From the NCBI RefSeq assembly GCF_003710915.1, contig NZ_RHHR01000039.1:1-61595 (forward strand): a DNA stretch of 61,595 nucleotides, in the 5' to 3' direction. Under the pieces are notes generated by a model. That model searched no databases. It saw only the letters and a program-made list of their open reading frames with translations, and was not told the DNA's origin. The DNA is from Brevibacillus invocatus (lineage in GTDB: Bacteria; Bacillota; Bacilli; Brevibacillales; Brevibacillaceae). A program made the position numbers and the translations under genes. This document shows, in pieces, positions 41,995 to 50,212 of the stretch (position 1 is its first letter; each line of letters starts with the position of its first letter).

Positions 41995-42010
41995 TTTTCA
42001 GTTGTGAGAA
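41995..42010. promoter_or_regulatory. Near-copy of the activator palindrome upstream of the activator gene
   Basis: TTTTCA-GTTG-TGAGAA: one mismatch to TTCTCA-N4-TGAGAA, same spacing, 75 bases before the activator start. Suggests self-control of the activator. No -24/-12 element of correct spacing was found beside it. Confidence 0.5.
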
Positions 42011-42116
42011 TATTTAAAAAATAACACACTTGACAAGTGAATGGAAGTAGGGAAAGAGTTAGGAGAAAGATAGTGGGGAAACGCGACTAGCCTTTATACG
42101 TGAAAAGGAGAAAAAA

Positions 42117-42740
42117 ATGAGAGAAGAGTTGATTGGTGGAGCCATTCTCGCAGGTGGGAAGAGCAGCCGAATGGGACGTCCCAAAGATTTGCTGCCTTGG
42201 AGGGGAGGCTCCATGATCTCCGAGCTTGCAAGAGAAGTGACAGCGTGTCAACTGTCTTGCCTCATCGTTTCCAATCATCCTGAACAGCTGCCAGCAGATA
42301 TCACGCATTATCGTGGTGTGACGATTGTTCCGGATGCAGTTCCTTCAGCTGGCCCCGTCAGCGGTCTGGTCACTGCTTTTCGAAGAACGACGGAAGAGGT
42401 GCTGCTCGTCCTCTCCTGCGATCTTCCCTTTATGGACCGAGAACAGATTCATAGACTGCTCGATTATGCGAAGGGTGTGCAGGATTGGGATGTCATTGCG
42501 GTGCAGGAGCAAGGAAGGCTTCATCCTCTTGTGGCCTTGTATCATCGCAGGACACAGCTGTTCTGGGAGGATGCCCTGCGGCAAAAGCAGCTGCGGCTGA
42601 TGAGTACCTTGGCTGAGCTGCGTGTGCATGAAACGCCTGCTGGCCTGCTTGATCCATGGGCTGTCTTCAATGCCAACACGCCTGAGGAATACCAGATGGC
42701 CATCGAGGAAGAGAGGAAAAGAAAAGCGGGACCGCGATAA
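42117..42740 (+). CDS. mobA: Molybdenum cofactor guanylyltransferase
   Basis: 207 aa. The nucleotide-binding start GAILAGGKSSRMGRPKDLLP is diagnostic of MobA, which adds GMP to Mo-molybdopterin to make the bis-MGD cofactor needed by DMSO-reductase-family enzymes such as the one at 45874. The metal-binding Asp is in VLSCDLPFMD. AAAAGGAG precedes the ATG. Ends 23 bases before the convergent fdhD. Confidence 0.87.
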   Translation: MREELIGGAILAGGKSSRMGRPKDLLPWRGGSMISELAREVTACQLSCLIVSNHPEQLPADITHYRGVTIVPDAVPSAGPVSGLVTAFRRTTEEVLLVLSCDLPFMDREQIHRLLDYAKGVQDWDVIAVQEQGRLHPLVALYHRRTQLFWEDALRQKQLRLMSTLAELRVHETPAGLLDPWAVFNANTPEEYQMAIEEERKRKAGPR

Positions 42741-42763
42741 GCAGTCCCGCTTGCCCGTATGAG

Positions 42764-43564
42764 CTAGGCGTCCAGCAGGATGCGCTGGGCGTTCGTGTAG
42801 ACATTCATCTTGTCATTGCGAATAAAGCCTACAGCCGTGATGTTCAACTCTTCTGCCAATTGCAGGGCGAGCTCAGTAGGGGCTGACTTCGAAAGGATGA
42901 TGGAAGCGCCGATCTTGGCCGCTTTCAGCAATACCTCGGAGGAAATGCGCCCGCTGAAGACGAGAATTTTGTCCTCAGTCGAGATGCCTTTTCGCAGACA
43001 TTCTCCATAAATTTTATCCAGCGCATTGTGGCGTCCGATGTCTGAATATTGCAGGACGACACCATCCGGTGTACAGAGTGCTGCGTTGTGTACGCCTCCT
43101 GTCTGGCGGTGAATCCCGGAGGAGGATTGCAAATCCTTCATCAGGCTCATGCATTGCACAGGTGTGACTGTGATGCCTTCCTCTACAGCCTTGGCTGTGC
43201 GGGCGTCGCTGAAAAAGTAGAAGGACTGTCTGCTCTTGCCGCAGCAGGAGGTGATGCGGCGTTTGGAATAAAAGCTTTGCGACAGGATGGTTTCCTGATG
43301 CAGGTCCACGTAGGCAAAGCCTTGCCCCTCGTCGATCGTGAGCTGCTTGATCTCAGCGTACTGCTTAATGGCACCCTCGGCAGCCAAAAAGCCAATGACC
43401 ATTTCTTCCAAATCTGCCGGCGTGCAGACGATCGTGGCAAATTCCTCGTCGTTCAAAAAAATAGTGAGAGGGTACTCCGTAACAATTTCGTCCTCTTCCC
43501 AACCGTGCTGGTCAGTTGAAATTTTGAGGACAGATCTGCGGATCGTTTTGGTCAGGTCTGACAT
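42764..43564 (-). CDS. fdhD: Formate dehydrogenase sulfurtransferase FdhD
   Basis: 266 aa. The sulfur-carrying cysteines are in RITSCCGKSRQS (about residue 118), and ILVFSGRISSEVLLKAAKIG and SKSAPTELALQLAEEL are typical. FdhD moves sulfur from a desulfurase to the molybdenum of the bis-MGD cofactor. Start at 43564 follows GGGAGGTAAAC; the longer open frame upstream is non-homologous and covers the promoter. It serves the molybdoenzyme encoded 2.3 kb away. Confidence 0.9.
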   Translation of the reverse strand: MSDLTKTIRRSVLKISTDQHGWEEDEIVTEYPLTIFLNDEEFATIVCTPADLEEMVIGFLAAEGAIKQYAEIKQLTIDEGQGFAYVDLHQETILSQSFYSKRRITSCCGKSRQSFYFFSDARTAKAVEEGITVTPVQCMSLMKDLQSSSGIHRQTGGVHNAALCTPDGVVLQYSDIGRHNALDKIYGECLRKGISTEDKILVFSGRISSEVLLKAAKIGASIILSKSAPTELALQLAEELNITAVGFIRNDKMNVYTNAQRILLDA

Positions 43565-43667
43565 GTTTACCTCCCTGAAGCTAGAGTGAAATGGAATGCA
43601 AGCGGTTTTGATTATATACCAACTTATTTTTTTCGAGAATATATTGTCGAGTGAACGCTTACATGGT

Positions 43668-43696
43668 AGTATACTATTTGAGGTTTGGGTTGTCAC
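43668..43696 (-). promoter_or_regulatory. Putative promoter of fdhD
   Basis: On the minus strand GTGACA (43691-43696), 17 bases, TATACT (43668-43673). It would give a leader of about 95 bases. Confidence 0.45.
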
Positions 43697-43721
43697 AATA
43701 CTTTCATGATTATTACATGTA

Positions 43722-43918
43722 TTGGACACAAATTGACGCGGGATAGCGACCCTGTCGCCGGTTCTTTTGTGCCAATCTGAAATGAATAGTAAACACTTGC
43801 TTGTTGATGCTGATGTAGCGTTCCTGCTGATGATTAACTGCTGTGTTTCATCCATTGGCTGTATCCATGTCTTTTGACATACAGCCAATGGATGAACCCG
43901 GCAGTTTTTCTTTTTTTC
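43722..43918 (+). ncRNA. Structured leader 1 (unassigned riboswitch-like motif) before the OFA carrier
   Basis: This leader shares ordered blocks with the one at 45661. Block A is AGCGACCCTGTCGCCGGTT (43745-43763), then AAACAC (43791-43796), GTTGA (43803-43807) and block B GTAGCGTTCCTGC (43815-43827). Block A is enclosed by an outer stem, TTGGACACAAA (43722-43732) with TTTGTGCCAA (43766-43775). Right after block B comes a terminator: AACTGC (43836) pairs with GCAGTT (43901) outside a perfect 16-bp stem (43849-43864 with 43879-43894), followed by TTTTTCTTTTTTT. That is the layout of an aptamer plus attenuator. I cannot match it to a named class. Confidence 0.6.
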
Positions 43919-43968
43919 AAGAGATGCTCTAGGGCACTCTTAGAACTTATACCAAGGAGATGAATTTT

Positions 43969-45243
43969 ATGGAGCAAAAGGTGAAAAACCGTTGGCTGAT
44001 TGCGTTGGCCGCGGTCGGGATTCACATTTCCATCGGTTCGGTGTACGCCTGGAGCGTATTTACCAAACCAATCCAGCAGCAATTTGGCTGGGATTTGGCT
44101 GAAATTCAGCTGGCATTCAGTATCGCTATTCTCTTTCTAGGATTGTCAGCGGCGTTTCTAGGCCACTACGTAGAAAAACACGGTCCGCGCAAAGCGGGTA
44201 TTCTGGCTTCGCTCTTTTTTGGAGCCGGGATCGTAGGTTCTGGCTTGGCCATCAACCTTGGAAGTCTGCCGCTTTTGTACGTTTTCTACGGTGTACTTGG
44301 CGGAATTGGTCTCGGGGTTGGCTACATCACTCCTGTATCTACACTGGTAAAATGGTTCCCTGACCGCCGCGGTTTGGCTACAGGTCTTGCAATCATGGGC
44401 TTTGGCTTTGCATCGATGGTAGCCAGCCCGATCATGAACTTCTTGATTAATAGCGTAGGTATTGCCAATACGTTCTTTATCCTGGGTATCATCTATTTTG
44501 TCGTCATGATTTCGTCTGCTCAATATCTGGCTCCGCCTCCAAAAGGCTGGGTACCAGCCGGCTTCTCTGCAGATGCAGCAGAAGGTAAAAAGCAGATCAA
44601 GAAGGACTTGTGCCAATTGACTGCCAATGAAGCGGTCAAAACACGCCGTTTTTACTTGCTGTGGCTGATGCTCTTTATCAACGTGACTTGTGGAATTGCG
44701 GTAATCTCTGTCGCGTCTCCGATGGCGCAAGAAATGGTTGGCATGTCTGTCGCAACAGCAGCGCTGATGGTTGGACTGAACGGACTTTTCAACGGTGGAG
44801 GACGCATTGGTTGGGCCTCTCTCTCCGATTACATTGGACGTCCGAATACGTATACGGCATTTTTCCTGATCCAGGCTGTTTTGTTCTTCCTGTTGCCAAA
44901 TATGACGAACCCGATCCTGTTCATGGTGGCAATGTTCATCATCATGACCTGTTACGGTGGAGGCTTTGCTTCAATCCCGGCATACATTGGTGATTTGTTC
45001 GGTACCAAGCAGCTCGGAGCCATTCATGGATACATTCTGACTGCATGGGCTGCAGCTGGTCTTGCTGGTCCGATTTTTGCAGCGTGGGTTCGCAACACCA
45101 CCCAGAGCTATACCGGAACGATGACAGTATTCGCAGCGATGTTCGTCGTTGCACTGGTAATCTCTCTGGTCATCCGAATTGACCTTAAAAAACTGCAAGA
45201 AGAAGCCAAACGGAAAGAAAACTCAGTTGAACTCGCAAGTTGA
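43969..45243 (+). CDS. OFA-family MFS carrier (oxalate/formate antiporter type)
   Basis: 424 aa with 12 membrane helices. IHISIGSVYAWSVFTKPI at helix 1 and GLGVGYITPVSTLVKWFPD in the helix 4-5 region mark the OFA subfamily. Members exchange oxalate and formate or carry other small carboxylates such as pyruvate. Start at 43969, 8 bases after AAGGAGA; the ATG at 43960 touches the ribosome binding site. Placed behind leader 1 and followed by a DUF2294 gene and the molybdoenzyme, it probably supplies or exports a substrate such as formate. Confidence 0.85.
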   Translation: MEQKVKNRWLIALAAVGIHISIGSVYAWSVFTKPIQQQFGWDLAEIQLAFSIAILFLGLSAAFLGHYVEKHGPRKAGILASLFFGAGIVGSGLAINLGSLPLLYVFYGVLGGIGLGVGYITPVSTLVKWFPDRRGLATGLAIMGFGFASMVASPIMNFLINSVGIANTFFILGIIYFVVMISSAQYLAPPPKGWVPAGFSADAAEGKKQIKKDLCQLTANEAVKTRRFYLLWLMLFINVTCGIAVISVASPMAQEMVGMSVATAALMVGLNGLFNGGGRIGWASLSDYIGRPNTYTAFFLIQAVLFFLLPNMTNPILFMVAMFIIMTCYGGGFASIPAYIGDLFGTKQLGAIHGYILTAWAAAGLAGPIFAAWVRNTTQSYTGTMTVFAAMFVVALVISLVIRIDLKKLQEEAKRKENSVELAS

Positions 45244-45293
45244 TCAATGGTAAAGTCATAATAAGAATGAAGAAGTAAAGGTGACTTGCCACG

Positions 45294-45659
45294 ATGAATA
45301 AATACGAAGCGGAATTTAGCAATCTGGTCAGAGCGTACCGAAAGCGTCATATGGGAAAGGGACCTAGCAAGATCAACACCACGTTTTGCAAGAACTGGGC
45401 GATTTGCGAAATGGAGGGCAATCTCTCTCCGGTGGAAAAGTTTATTGCTACCTGGGAAGACGGAAAGCAGACCTTGCGTGCGGCACGGACCGAGATGGTC
45501 AAGGAAATGTACCGCAACAACCAACCATTAGACATGGAGGAGTTCCTGGGGGCAAAATTCGTCGAATTATTCCTCGATATTGACATTGAACGTGATTTCG
45601 GGATGTCCATTTTCGTTTTTGATCGGGACATTGAAAAGAAGTTCAAGAACGAACCCTGA
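45294..45659 (+). CDS. DUF2294 (MpsC-like) small protein
   Basis: 121 aa. The family pattern GKGPSKINTTFCKNWAICEM, then EGNLSPVEKFIATWEDGK and TLRAARTEMVKEMYRN is clear. DUF2294 proteins are found near formate dehydrogenase-like genes in Bacillales and a Staphylococcus member is called MpsC; molecular role is unknown. Soluble, no signal peptide. AAAGGTGA lies before the ATG. Between the carrier and leader 2. Confidence 0.75.
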   Translation: MNKYEAEFSNLVRAYRKRHMGKGPSKINTTFCKNWAICEMEGNLSPVEKFIATWEDGKQTLRAARTEMVKEMYRNNQPLDMEEFLGAKFVELFLDIDIERDFGMSIFVFDRDIEKKFKNEP

Positions 45660-45660
45660 G

Positions 45661-45814
45661 TCTAGACGAAGCAGCGGCCCTGTTCACCGGTTAGATAACG
45701 GGCTTCGCAAAACACAGACACGACGTTGAGACTAGGTAGCGAACCTGCCGTAGACAACCACCGTGAACACGCTCTTATCCTGGGGGAGGGGGACGGTTTC
45801 ATGGTGGTTTTTTC
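45661..45814 (+). ncRNA. Structured leader 2 (same motif as leader 1) before the molybdoenzyme
   Basis: Contains the same blocks in the same order as leader 1. Block A is AGCGGCCCTGTTCACCGGTT (45673-45692), then AAACAC (45710-45715), GTTGA (45725-45729) and block B GTAGCGAACCTGC (45736-45748). CGAAGC (45667-45672) pairs with GCTTCG (45702-45707) around block A, and block B folds as CTAGGTAG/CTGCCGTAG with a CGAAC loop. A 12-bp terminator (AACCACCGTGAA at 45756 with TTCATGGTGGTT at 45798) and TTTTTC follow. Only the AGCG-to-AGCG distance differs (65 against 72). Confidence 0.6.
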
Positions 45815-45873
45815 TAGTTCAGCGTGAAAGAAAAGGTGGAGTAGGCAAATCTAGCGCGAGGAGCGTATGAGCT

Positions 45874-48222
45874 ATGGGAAAAACGAAACATGAGGGTCCG
45901 ATCAAGCTGGATACTTCTTGGCAGCCGAGCCTGTGGGCGTCATTGATGCCGATGGGACTCGGCAAGATCAAACCCCATCACATTCGCGATACGATGAAGG
46001 TCGTGTACGAAAATCGAGATAATCTCGGCTACGCGTACCGGATTTTGACCCAAGGTGTTTGCGACGGATGCGCTCTCGGAGTATCCGGTCTGTACGATCA
46101 GACTCTGACAGGCCCCCATTTGTGTACGACGCGGCTCAATGTGCTGCGCCTCAACACGATGCCGGCTATTGAGCCCAAGTGGTTTGAGGACGTCAGTGCC
46201 TTGCAAAAAATGTCCAGCGTTGAGCTGCGACAATTGGGCCGTATTCCGTATCCGATGTCGCGCAAACCGGGAGAAAACAAATTCAGTCGGATCAGCTGGA
46301 ATGAGGCACTGGATCGGATCGCCAAAAAAATCAAGGGCATTAGCCCCAAACAGCTCGCATTCTTTCTGACATCGCGTGGAATCACGAACGAAGTGTATTA
46401 CACCGCAGCCAAAATGGCTCGTTTTCTCGGCACCAACAACATCGATAACGCCTCTCGCATTTGCCACTCGCCGAGCAAGACTGCGCTGAAACGATCACTG
46501 GGCATAGGCGCCTCCAGCTGCAACTACCAGGACTGGATCGGCACGGATGTGCTCGTCTTCTGGGGCTCTGTGCCTGCCAACAATCAGCCGGTTTCCACCA
46601 AATACATGTACGCAGCCAAGAAAGCCGGAACCAAGATCATTTTGATCAACCCTTACAAAGAGCCTGCGATGGAAAAGTACTGGATTCCGTCTGTAGCGGA
46701 CAGTGCGCTGTTTGGAACCAAAATCGTCGATGATTTTTATCAGGTGAACATCGGCGGGGATATCGCCTTTATGAACGGAGTCATGAAGCATTGGTTTGAA
46801 ATGGAGGAAGCTCAGCCCGGATCTGCGATTGATCATGCATTTGTGAAGCAGCATGCCAATGGGATGGCGGAGTTGAAAAAGCATGTCATGATTCAGGAGT
46901 GGGAGAAGCTCGAAGCGTCATCAGGGCTCACGCGCGAACGGATGAAAGAATTTGCCGTGCTGCTGGCAAAGGCCAAATCTGGTGTGTTCGTCTGGAGCAT
47001 GGGTTTGACCCAGCATCGATTTGGAACGGACAATATTTCGCAAGTGGCGAATCTGGCGGTCCTGCGCGGGTACCTGGGCAGAAAGAATTGCGGTGTGATG
47101 CCGATTCGCGGACACTCAGGGGTTCAGGGCTCTGGTGAAATGGGAGCTGACCCATTCAGCCTGCCAGGCGGTGATTTTGAAGAAAAAAGCTGGACGAGAA
47201 TAGAAAAGCTGTGGGGCTTTCAGATTCCCAAATGGCAGGGGGATATCGTCGGGATTAGTATTGAAAACGCTCTCTTGCCTGAAGGACATGAACGCAAAAC
47301 CAGGGTGTTTTATACCAGTGGCGGCAACTTTTTGGAGACGATGCCAAACCCGGATTTTATGAAGAAATGTCTGGAGAGTGTGGAGCTTCGGGTGCATCAG
47401 GATATTATTCTCAATACCTCCACGCTGGTTGATGCCAAGGAAGAGGTGATTATCCTGCCGGCGATGACTCGCTACGAGCAACCGGGAGGAGGAACCTCCA
47501 CCAGTACAGAGCGAATGGTCTACTTCAGCGCAGAAATCGAAGGCCCACGCATTGAGGAGGCACGGGCGGAGTGGCAAATCTACGTAGATTTGGCTGCACG
47601 CGTCAATCCTGAGAAAAAGCATTTGATGCACTTTTCTTCGGCGCAAGAGATTCGTGATGAGATTGCGAAGGCAAATCCAAACTACGATGGAATACAGCAT
47701 TTGAAGAACAGGGGAGACGTCTTCCAATGGGGCGGTGCCTGGCTGTGTGAAGACGGCGTGTGTCCTACAGCCGATGGGCGAGCCAATTTGCTTGCGATTG
47801 AGGTGCCTGATCTGACGAAGCCTGAAGGGCATTTCTATGTCACGACGCGTCGAGGCAAGCAGTTCAACTCGATGGTGTACAGCAGTACCGATCCGTTCAA
47901 CAATGCAGATCGCTACGATGTTCTGATCCACCCGGACGATGCCAAGGAATTGCGGATTGCCGAGGGTGAAAATGTCGTCGTGTACAACAGGCATGGCACG
48001 TTCCAGGGGCGAGCCAAATACGAAGCAACCAAGCGTGGGAATATCCAGGTCTACTGGCCGGAGGGGAACGTATTGATCCCAAAGGGCGTATACGAGATGT
48101 ACGCAGGTATTCCGGAGTACAACACGGCAGTCAAAGTCGAGAAGGCTGATTCGTTTAACGCGAACAAGGATCTTAATTATGTAGAAAAACGGATAGAAGA
48201 TCTCGATGTGAGCGTGGGCTGA
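45874..48222 (+). CDS. FdhF/YdeP-family molybdopterin oxidoreductase
   Basis: 782 aa. The N-terminal Cys cluster is TQGVCDGCALGVSGLYDQ and HLC, then molybdopterin-binding domains: RICHSPSKTALKRSLGIG, VFWGSVPANNQP, GHSGVQGSGEMGADP and the C-terminal barrel (GKQFNSMVYSSTDPFN, NADRYDVLIHP). The order fits YdeP-like relatives of formate dehydrogenase H, not the classical Sec/Cys FdhF; the reaction of YdeP is not proven. A bis-MGD enzyme, so mobA, mobB, moeA and fdhD around it make sense. No signal peptide: cytoplasmic. The start has AAGGTGGAG about 33 bases upstream and GGAGCG closer, so ATG 45874 is acceptable. Confidence 0.85.
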   Translation: MGKTKHEGPIKLDTSWQPSLWASLMPMGLGKIKPHHIRDTMKVVYENRDNLGYAYRILTQGVCDGCALGVSGLYDQTLTGPHLCTTRLNVLRLNTMPAIEPKWFEDVSALQKMSSVELRQLGRIPYPMSRKPGENKFSRISWNEALDRIAKKIKGISPKQLAFFLTSRGITNEVYYTAAKMARFLGTNNIDNASRICHSPSKTALKRSLGIGASSCNYQDWIGTDVLVFWGSVPANNQPVSTKYMYAAKKAGTKIILINPYKEPAMEKYWIPSVADSALFGTKIVDDFYQVNIGGDIAFMNGVMKHWFEMEEAQPGSAIDHAFVKQHANGMAELKKHVMIQEWEKLEASSGLTRERMKEFAVLLAKAKSGVFVWSMGLTQHRFGTDNISQVANLAVLRGYLGRKNCGVMPIRGHSGVQGSGEMGADPFSLPGGDFEEKSWTRIEKLWGFQIPKWQGDIVGISIENALLPEGHERKTRVFYTSGGNFLETMPNPDFMKKCLESVELRVHQDIILNTSTLVDAKEEVIILPAMTRYEQPGGGTSTSTERMVYFSAEIEGPRIEEARAEWQIYVDLAARVNPEKKHLMHFSSAQEIRDEIAKANPNYDGIQHLKNRGDVFQWGGAWLCEDGVCPTADGRANLLAIEVPDLTKPEGHFYVTTRRGKQFNSMVYSSTDPFNNADRYDVLIHPDDAKELRIAEGENVVVYNRHGTFQGRAKYEATKRGNIQVYWPEGNVLIPKGVYEMYAGIPEYNTAVKVEKADSFNANKDLNYVEKRIEDLDVSVG

Positions 48223-48270
48223 TTACGGATGAATAGGCGACCTGGTGAGAAGACAGAAGGAGGAACAGAA

Positions 48271-49530
48271 ATGCGTTTTTCGCGACAAATGAAGACGGTG
48301 GAGGAAGCGTTGCAAGCGCTATTGGATAAGCTGACAACGCTGGATGAGGAGCAGGTACAGATCAAAGAGGCGTATGGAAGGATCTTGGCTCATGACATCG
48401 TTGCCACTTGCGATATGCCGCCCTTTGACCGCTCGCCACTGGACGGATTTGCCGTGAGAGCCGCGGACACTGTTCATGCTACAGTAGAACAACCGGTTCG
48501 TCTGCGAGTCGTGGAGACAGTCGCTGCGGGAAAGGTACCGATAATCCCTCTAGAAGCGGGATGTGCCACACGAATTATGACAGGAGCGATGATGCCTGCT
48601 GGCGCTGACGCGGTCATTATGTTTGAGCAAACCGAAAATCCGGGTGAGATCTCGGAGGTCGTAGGCGTCAAACGGGTGATGCGAGCTGGTGAAAACATTT
48701 CCCGGCGCGGTGAAGAAATCGCGATGGGATCGGTGGTGGCCAAAGCAGGGGAGCGGATCAATGCGGGAACATTGGCGATTTTGGCGACGTTTGGCTATAC
48801 GCAGGTCAGTGTCATCCGCAAGCCTCGTGTGGGACTACTTTCTACAGGAATCGAGCTGGTCGGAATCGAGGAACCACTCACACCGGGTAAAATCCGCAAC
48901 AGCAATACGACCATGCTGTCTGCGCTGATCGCGGAGGCGGGGGGAATCCCCGTACAATATCCGGTACTGCCGGACGATTTGGCAGGGGCAAAAGAAAAGC
49001 TGACAGCTTATATCCAAGAGGTCGATATGCTGGTGAGCAGTGGCGGTGTATCGGTAGGCGATTATGACGTTATCGCTTCCCTGGTCGATGACCCTGACGT
49101 AGAGCTTTTGTTCAACCGAATCGCCATGCGCCCGGGAAGCCCGACGACGAGCCTCTTGTTATCAGGCAAACCCGTACTTGCCTTATCGGGAAATCCGGGA
49201 GCTTGCTTCGTCGGCTTTGAGCTGTTTGCCCGTCCTGCTTTGCAGCGTCAAGGTGGCCAACCGATTGTATCACATCGCTCGATCAAGGCTAAGCTGGGGA
49301 TTTCCTATGAAAAACCTTGTCCTTATCCGCGTTACCTGAGAGGCAGATTAGCCACAAAAGACGGACTTTTACTGGCTCAGCCTGATTTCAATGACAAGGC
49401 AGGGAATTTGGGGACGCTCAAAAACAGCGAGTGTCTGATCGTCATACCCGCTGGCGGCAAAGGCAAGCAGGCCGGAGAGCTGGTGGAAGTGATCGTCCAC
49501 GCTGCACCGAGCTGGCGAGAAGAGGTGTAG
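48271..49530 (+). CDS. moeA: Molybdopterin molybdenumtransferase
   Basis: 419 aa. DMPPFDRSPLDGFAVRA near the N-terminus, GATRIMTGAMMPAGADAVI-like sequence (here CATRIMTGAMMP), STGIELV and SSGGVSVGDYD identify MoeA, which inserts molybdate into adenylylated molybdopterin. The start at 48271 follows AGAAGGAGGAACAG; the frame extends 14 codons upstream without a ribosome binding site. 48 bases after the molybdoenzyme stop; likely same transcript. Confidence 0.9.
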   Translation: MRFSRQMKTVEEALQALLDKLTTLDEEQVQIKEAYGRILAHDIVATCDMPPFDRSPLDGFAVRAADTVHATVEQPVRLRVVETVAAGKVPIIPLEAGCATRIMTGAMMPAGADAVIMFEQTENPGEISEVVGVKRVMRAGENISRRGEEIAMGSVVAKAGERINAGTLAILATFGYTQVSVIRKPRVGLLSTGIELVGIEEPLTPGKIRNSNTTMLSALIAEAGGIPVQYPVLPDDLAGAKEKLTAYIQEVDMLVSSGGVSVGDYDVIASLVDDPDVELLFNRIAMRPGSPTTSLLLSGKPVLALSGNPGACFVGFELFARPALQRQGGQPIVSHRSIKAKLGISYEKPCPYPRYLRGRLATKDGLLLAQPDFNDKAGNLGTLKNSECLIVIPAGGKGKQAGELVEVIVHAAPSWREEV

Positions 49531-49533
49531 GCG

Positions 49534-50040
49534 GTGTCAAATTACAACCAACCTATAGTCATGCAGCTGGTAGGGTACTCCAACAGCGGAAAGACGACCC
49601 TTTTAACCAAGCTCATTCCGCTGTTGGAACAAAAGGGATTGCGTGTTGGGGTCATCAAGCATGACGGAGGACACGATTTTGAGATCGACCAGCCTGGCAA
49701 GGATACCTGGCGCTATCGGGAGGCAGGTGCATCCCTGGTCGCGATCACCTCGCAGACCAAGACAGCCATGATCGAGCAACGTCCTCTTCCGCTGGCTGTT
49801 TTGATCGAACGGATGGGGCAGGCGGGAGCCGATTTGGTTCTGGTGGAAGGCTTCAAGCAAGAAGCGTATCCCAAGCTGGTTCTTATACGGAAGAACGAGG
49901 ATCAAGAGCTTGTGAGAAGGCTAACCCATGTGGAGGGAATTGTCTGTTGGCAGGATGGGCGGTACGGGGATTTCCCGCATTTTTCGATCGATGATGCAAG
50001 CGAGATTGCGAGCTTTCTATTTAATAAAAGAAACAAGTAA
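49534..50040 (+). CDS. mobB: Molybdopterin-guanine dinucleotide biosynthesis protein B
   Basis: 168 aa. P-loop GYSNSGKTTL near the N-terminus, VIKHDGGHDFEID, then VLVEGFKQEAYPKL: a complete MobB GTPase that assists MobA. GTG start 3 bases after moeA. A terminator follows, so it ends the unit. Confidence 0.9.
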   Translation: MSNYNQPIVMQLVGYSNSGKTTLLTKLIPLLEQKGLRVGVIKHDGGHDFEIDQPGKDTWRYREAGASLVAITSQTKTAMIEQRPLPLAVLIERMGQAGADLVLVEGFKQEAYPKLVLIRKNEDQELVRRLTHVEGIVCWQDGRYGDFPHFSIDDASEIASFLFNKRNK

Positions 50041-50046
50041 CGAAAA

Positions 50047-50093
50047 AGCAGTTCCGACTAGGGGGATATTCCTTATCGAACTGTTTTTTTGTT
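50047..50093 (+). terminator. Terminator after mobB
   Basis: AGCAGTTC pairs with GAACTG(T) around a 20-base loop and is followed by seven T residues. Confidence 0.8.
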
Positions 50094-50212
50094 TGCAGGA
50101 AGCTTGCAAGCAGCAGATTAACCTTTGAAAAAAATCGGTTAACTTTCGGTAGTTTCGGATATTCCTTCGATTCCTTATACTCATTCAGATAGTGACTTTT
50201 TAGGGTGAGGAT

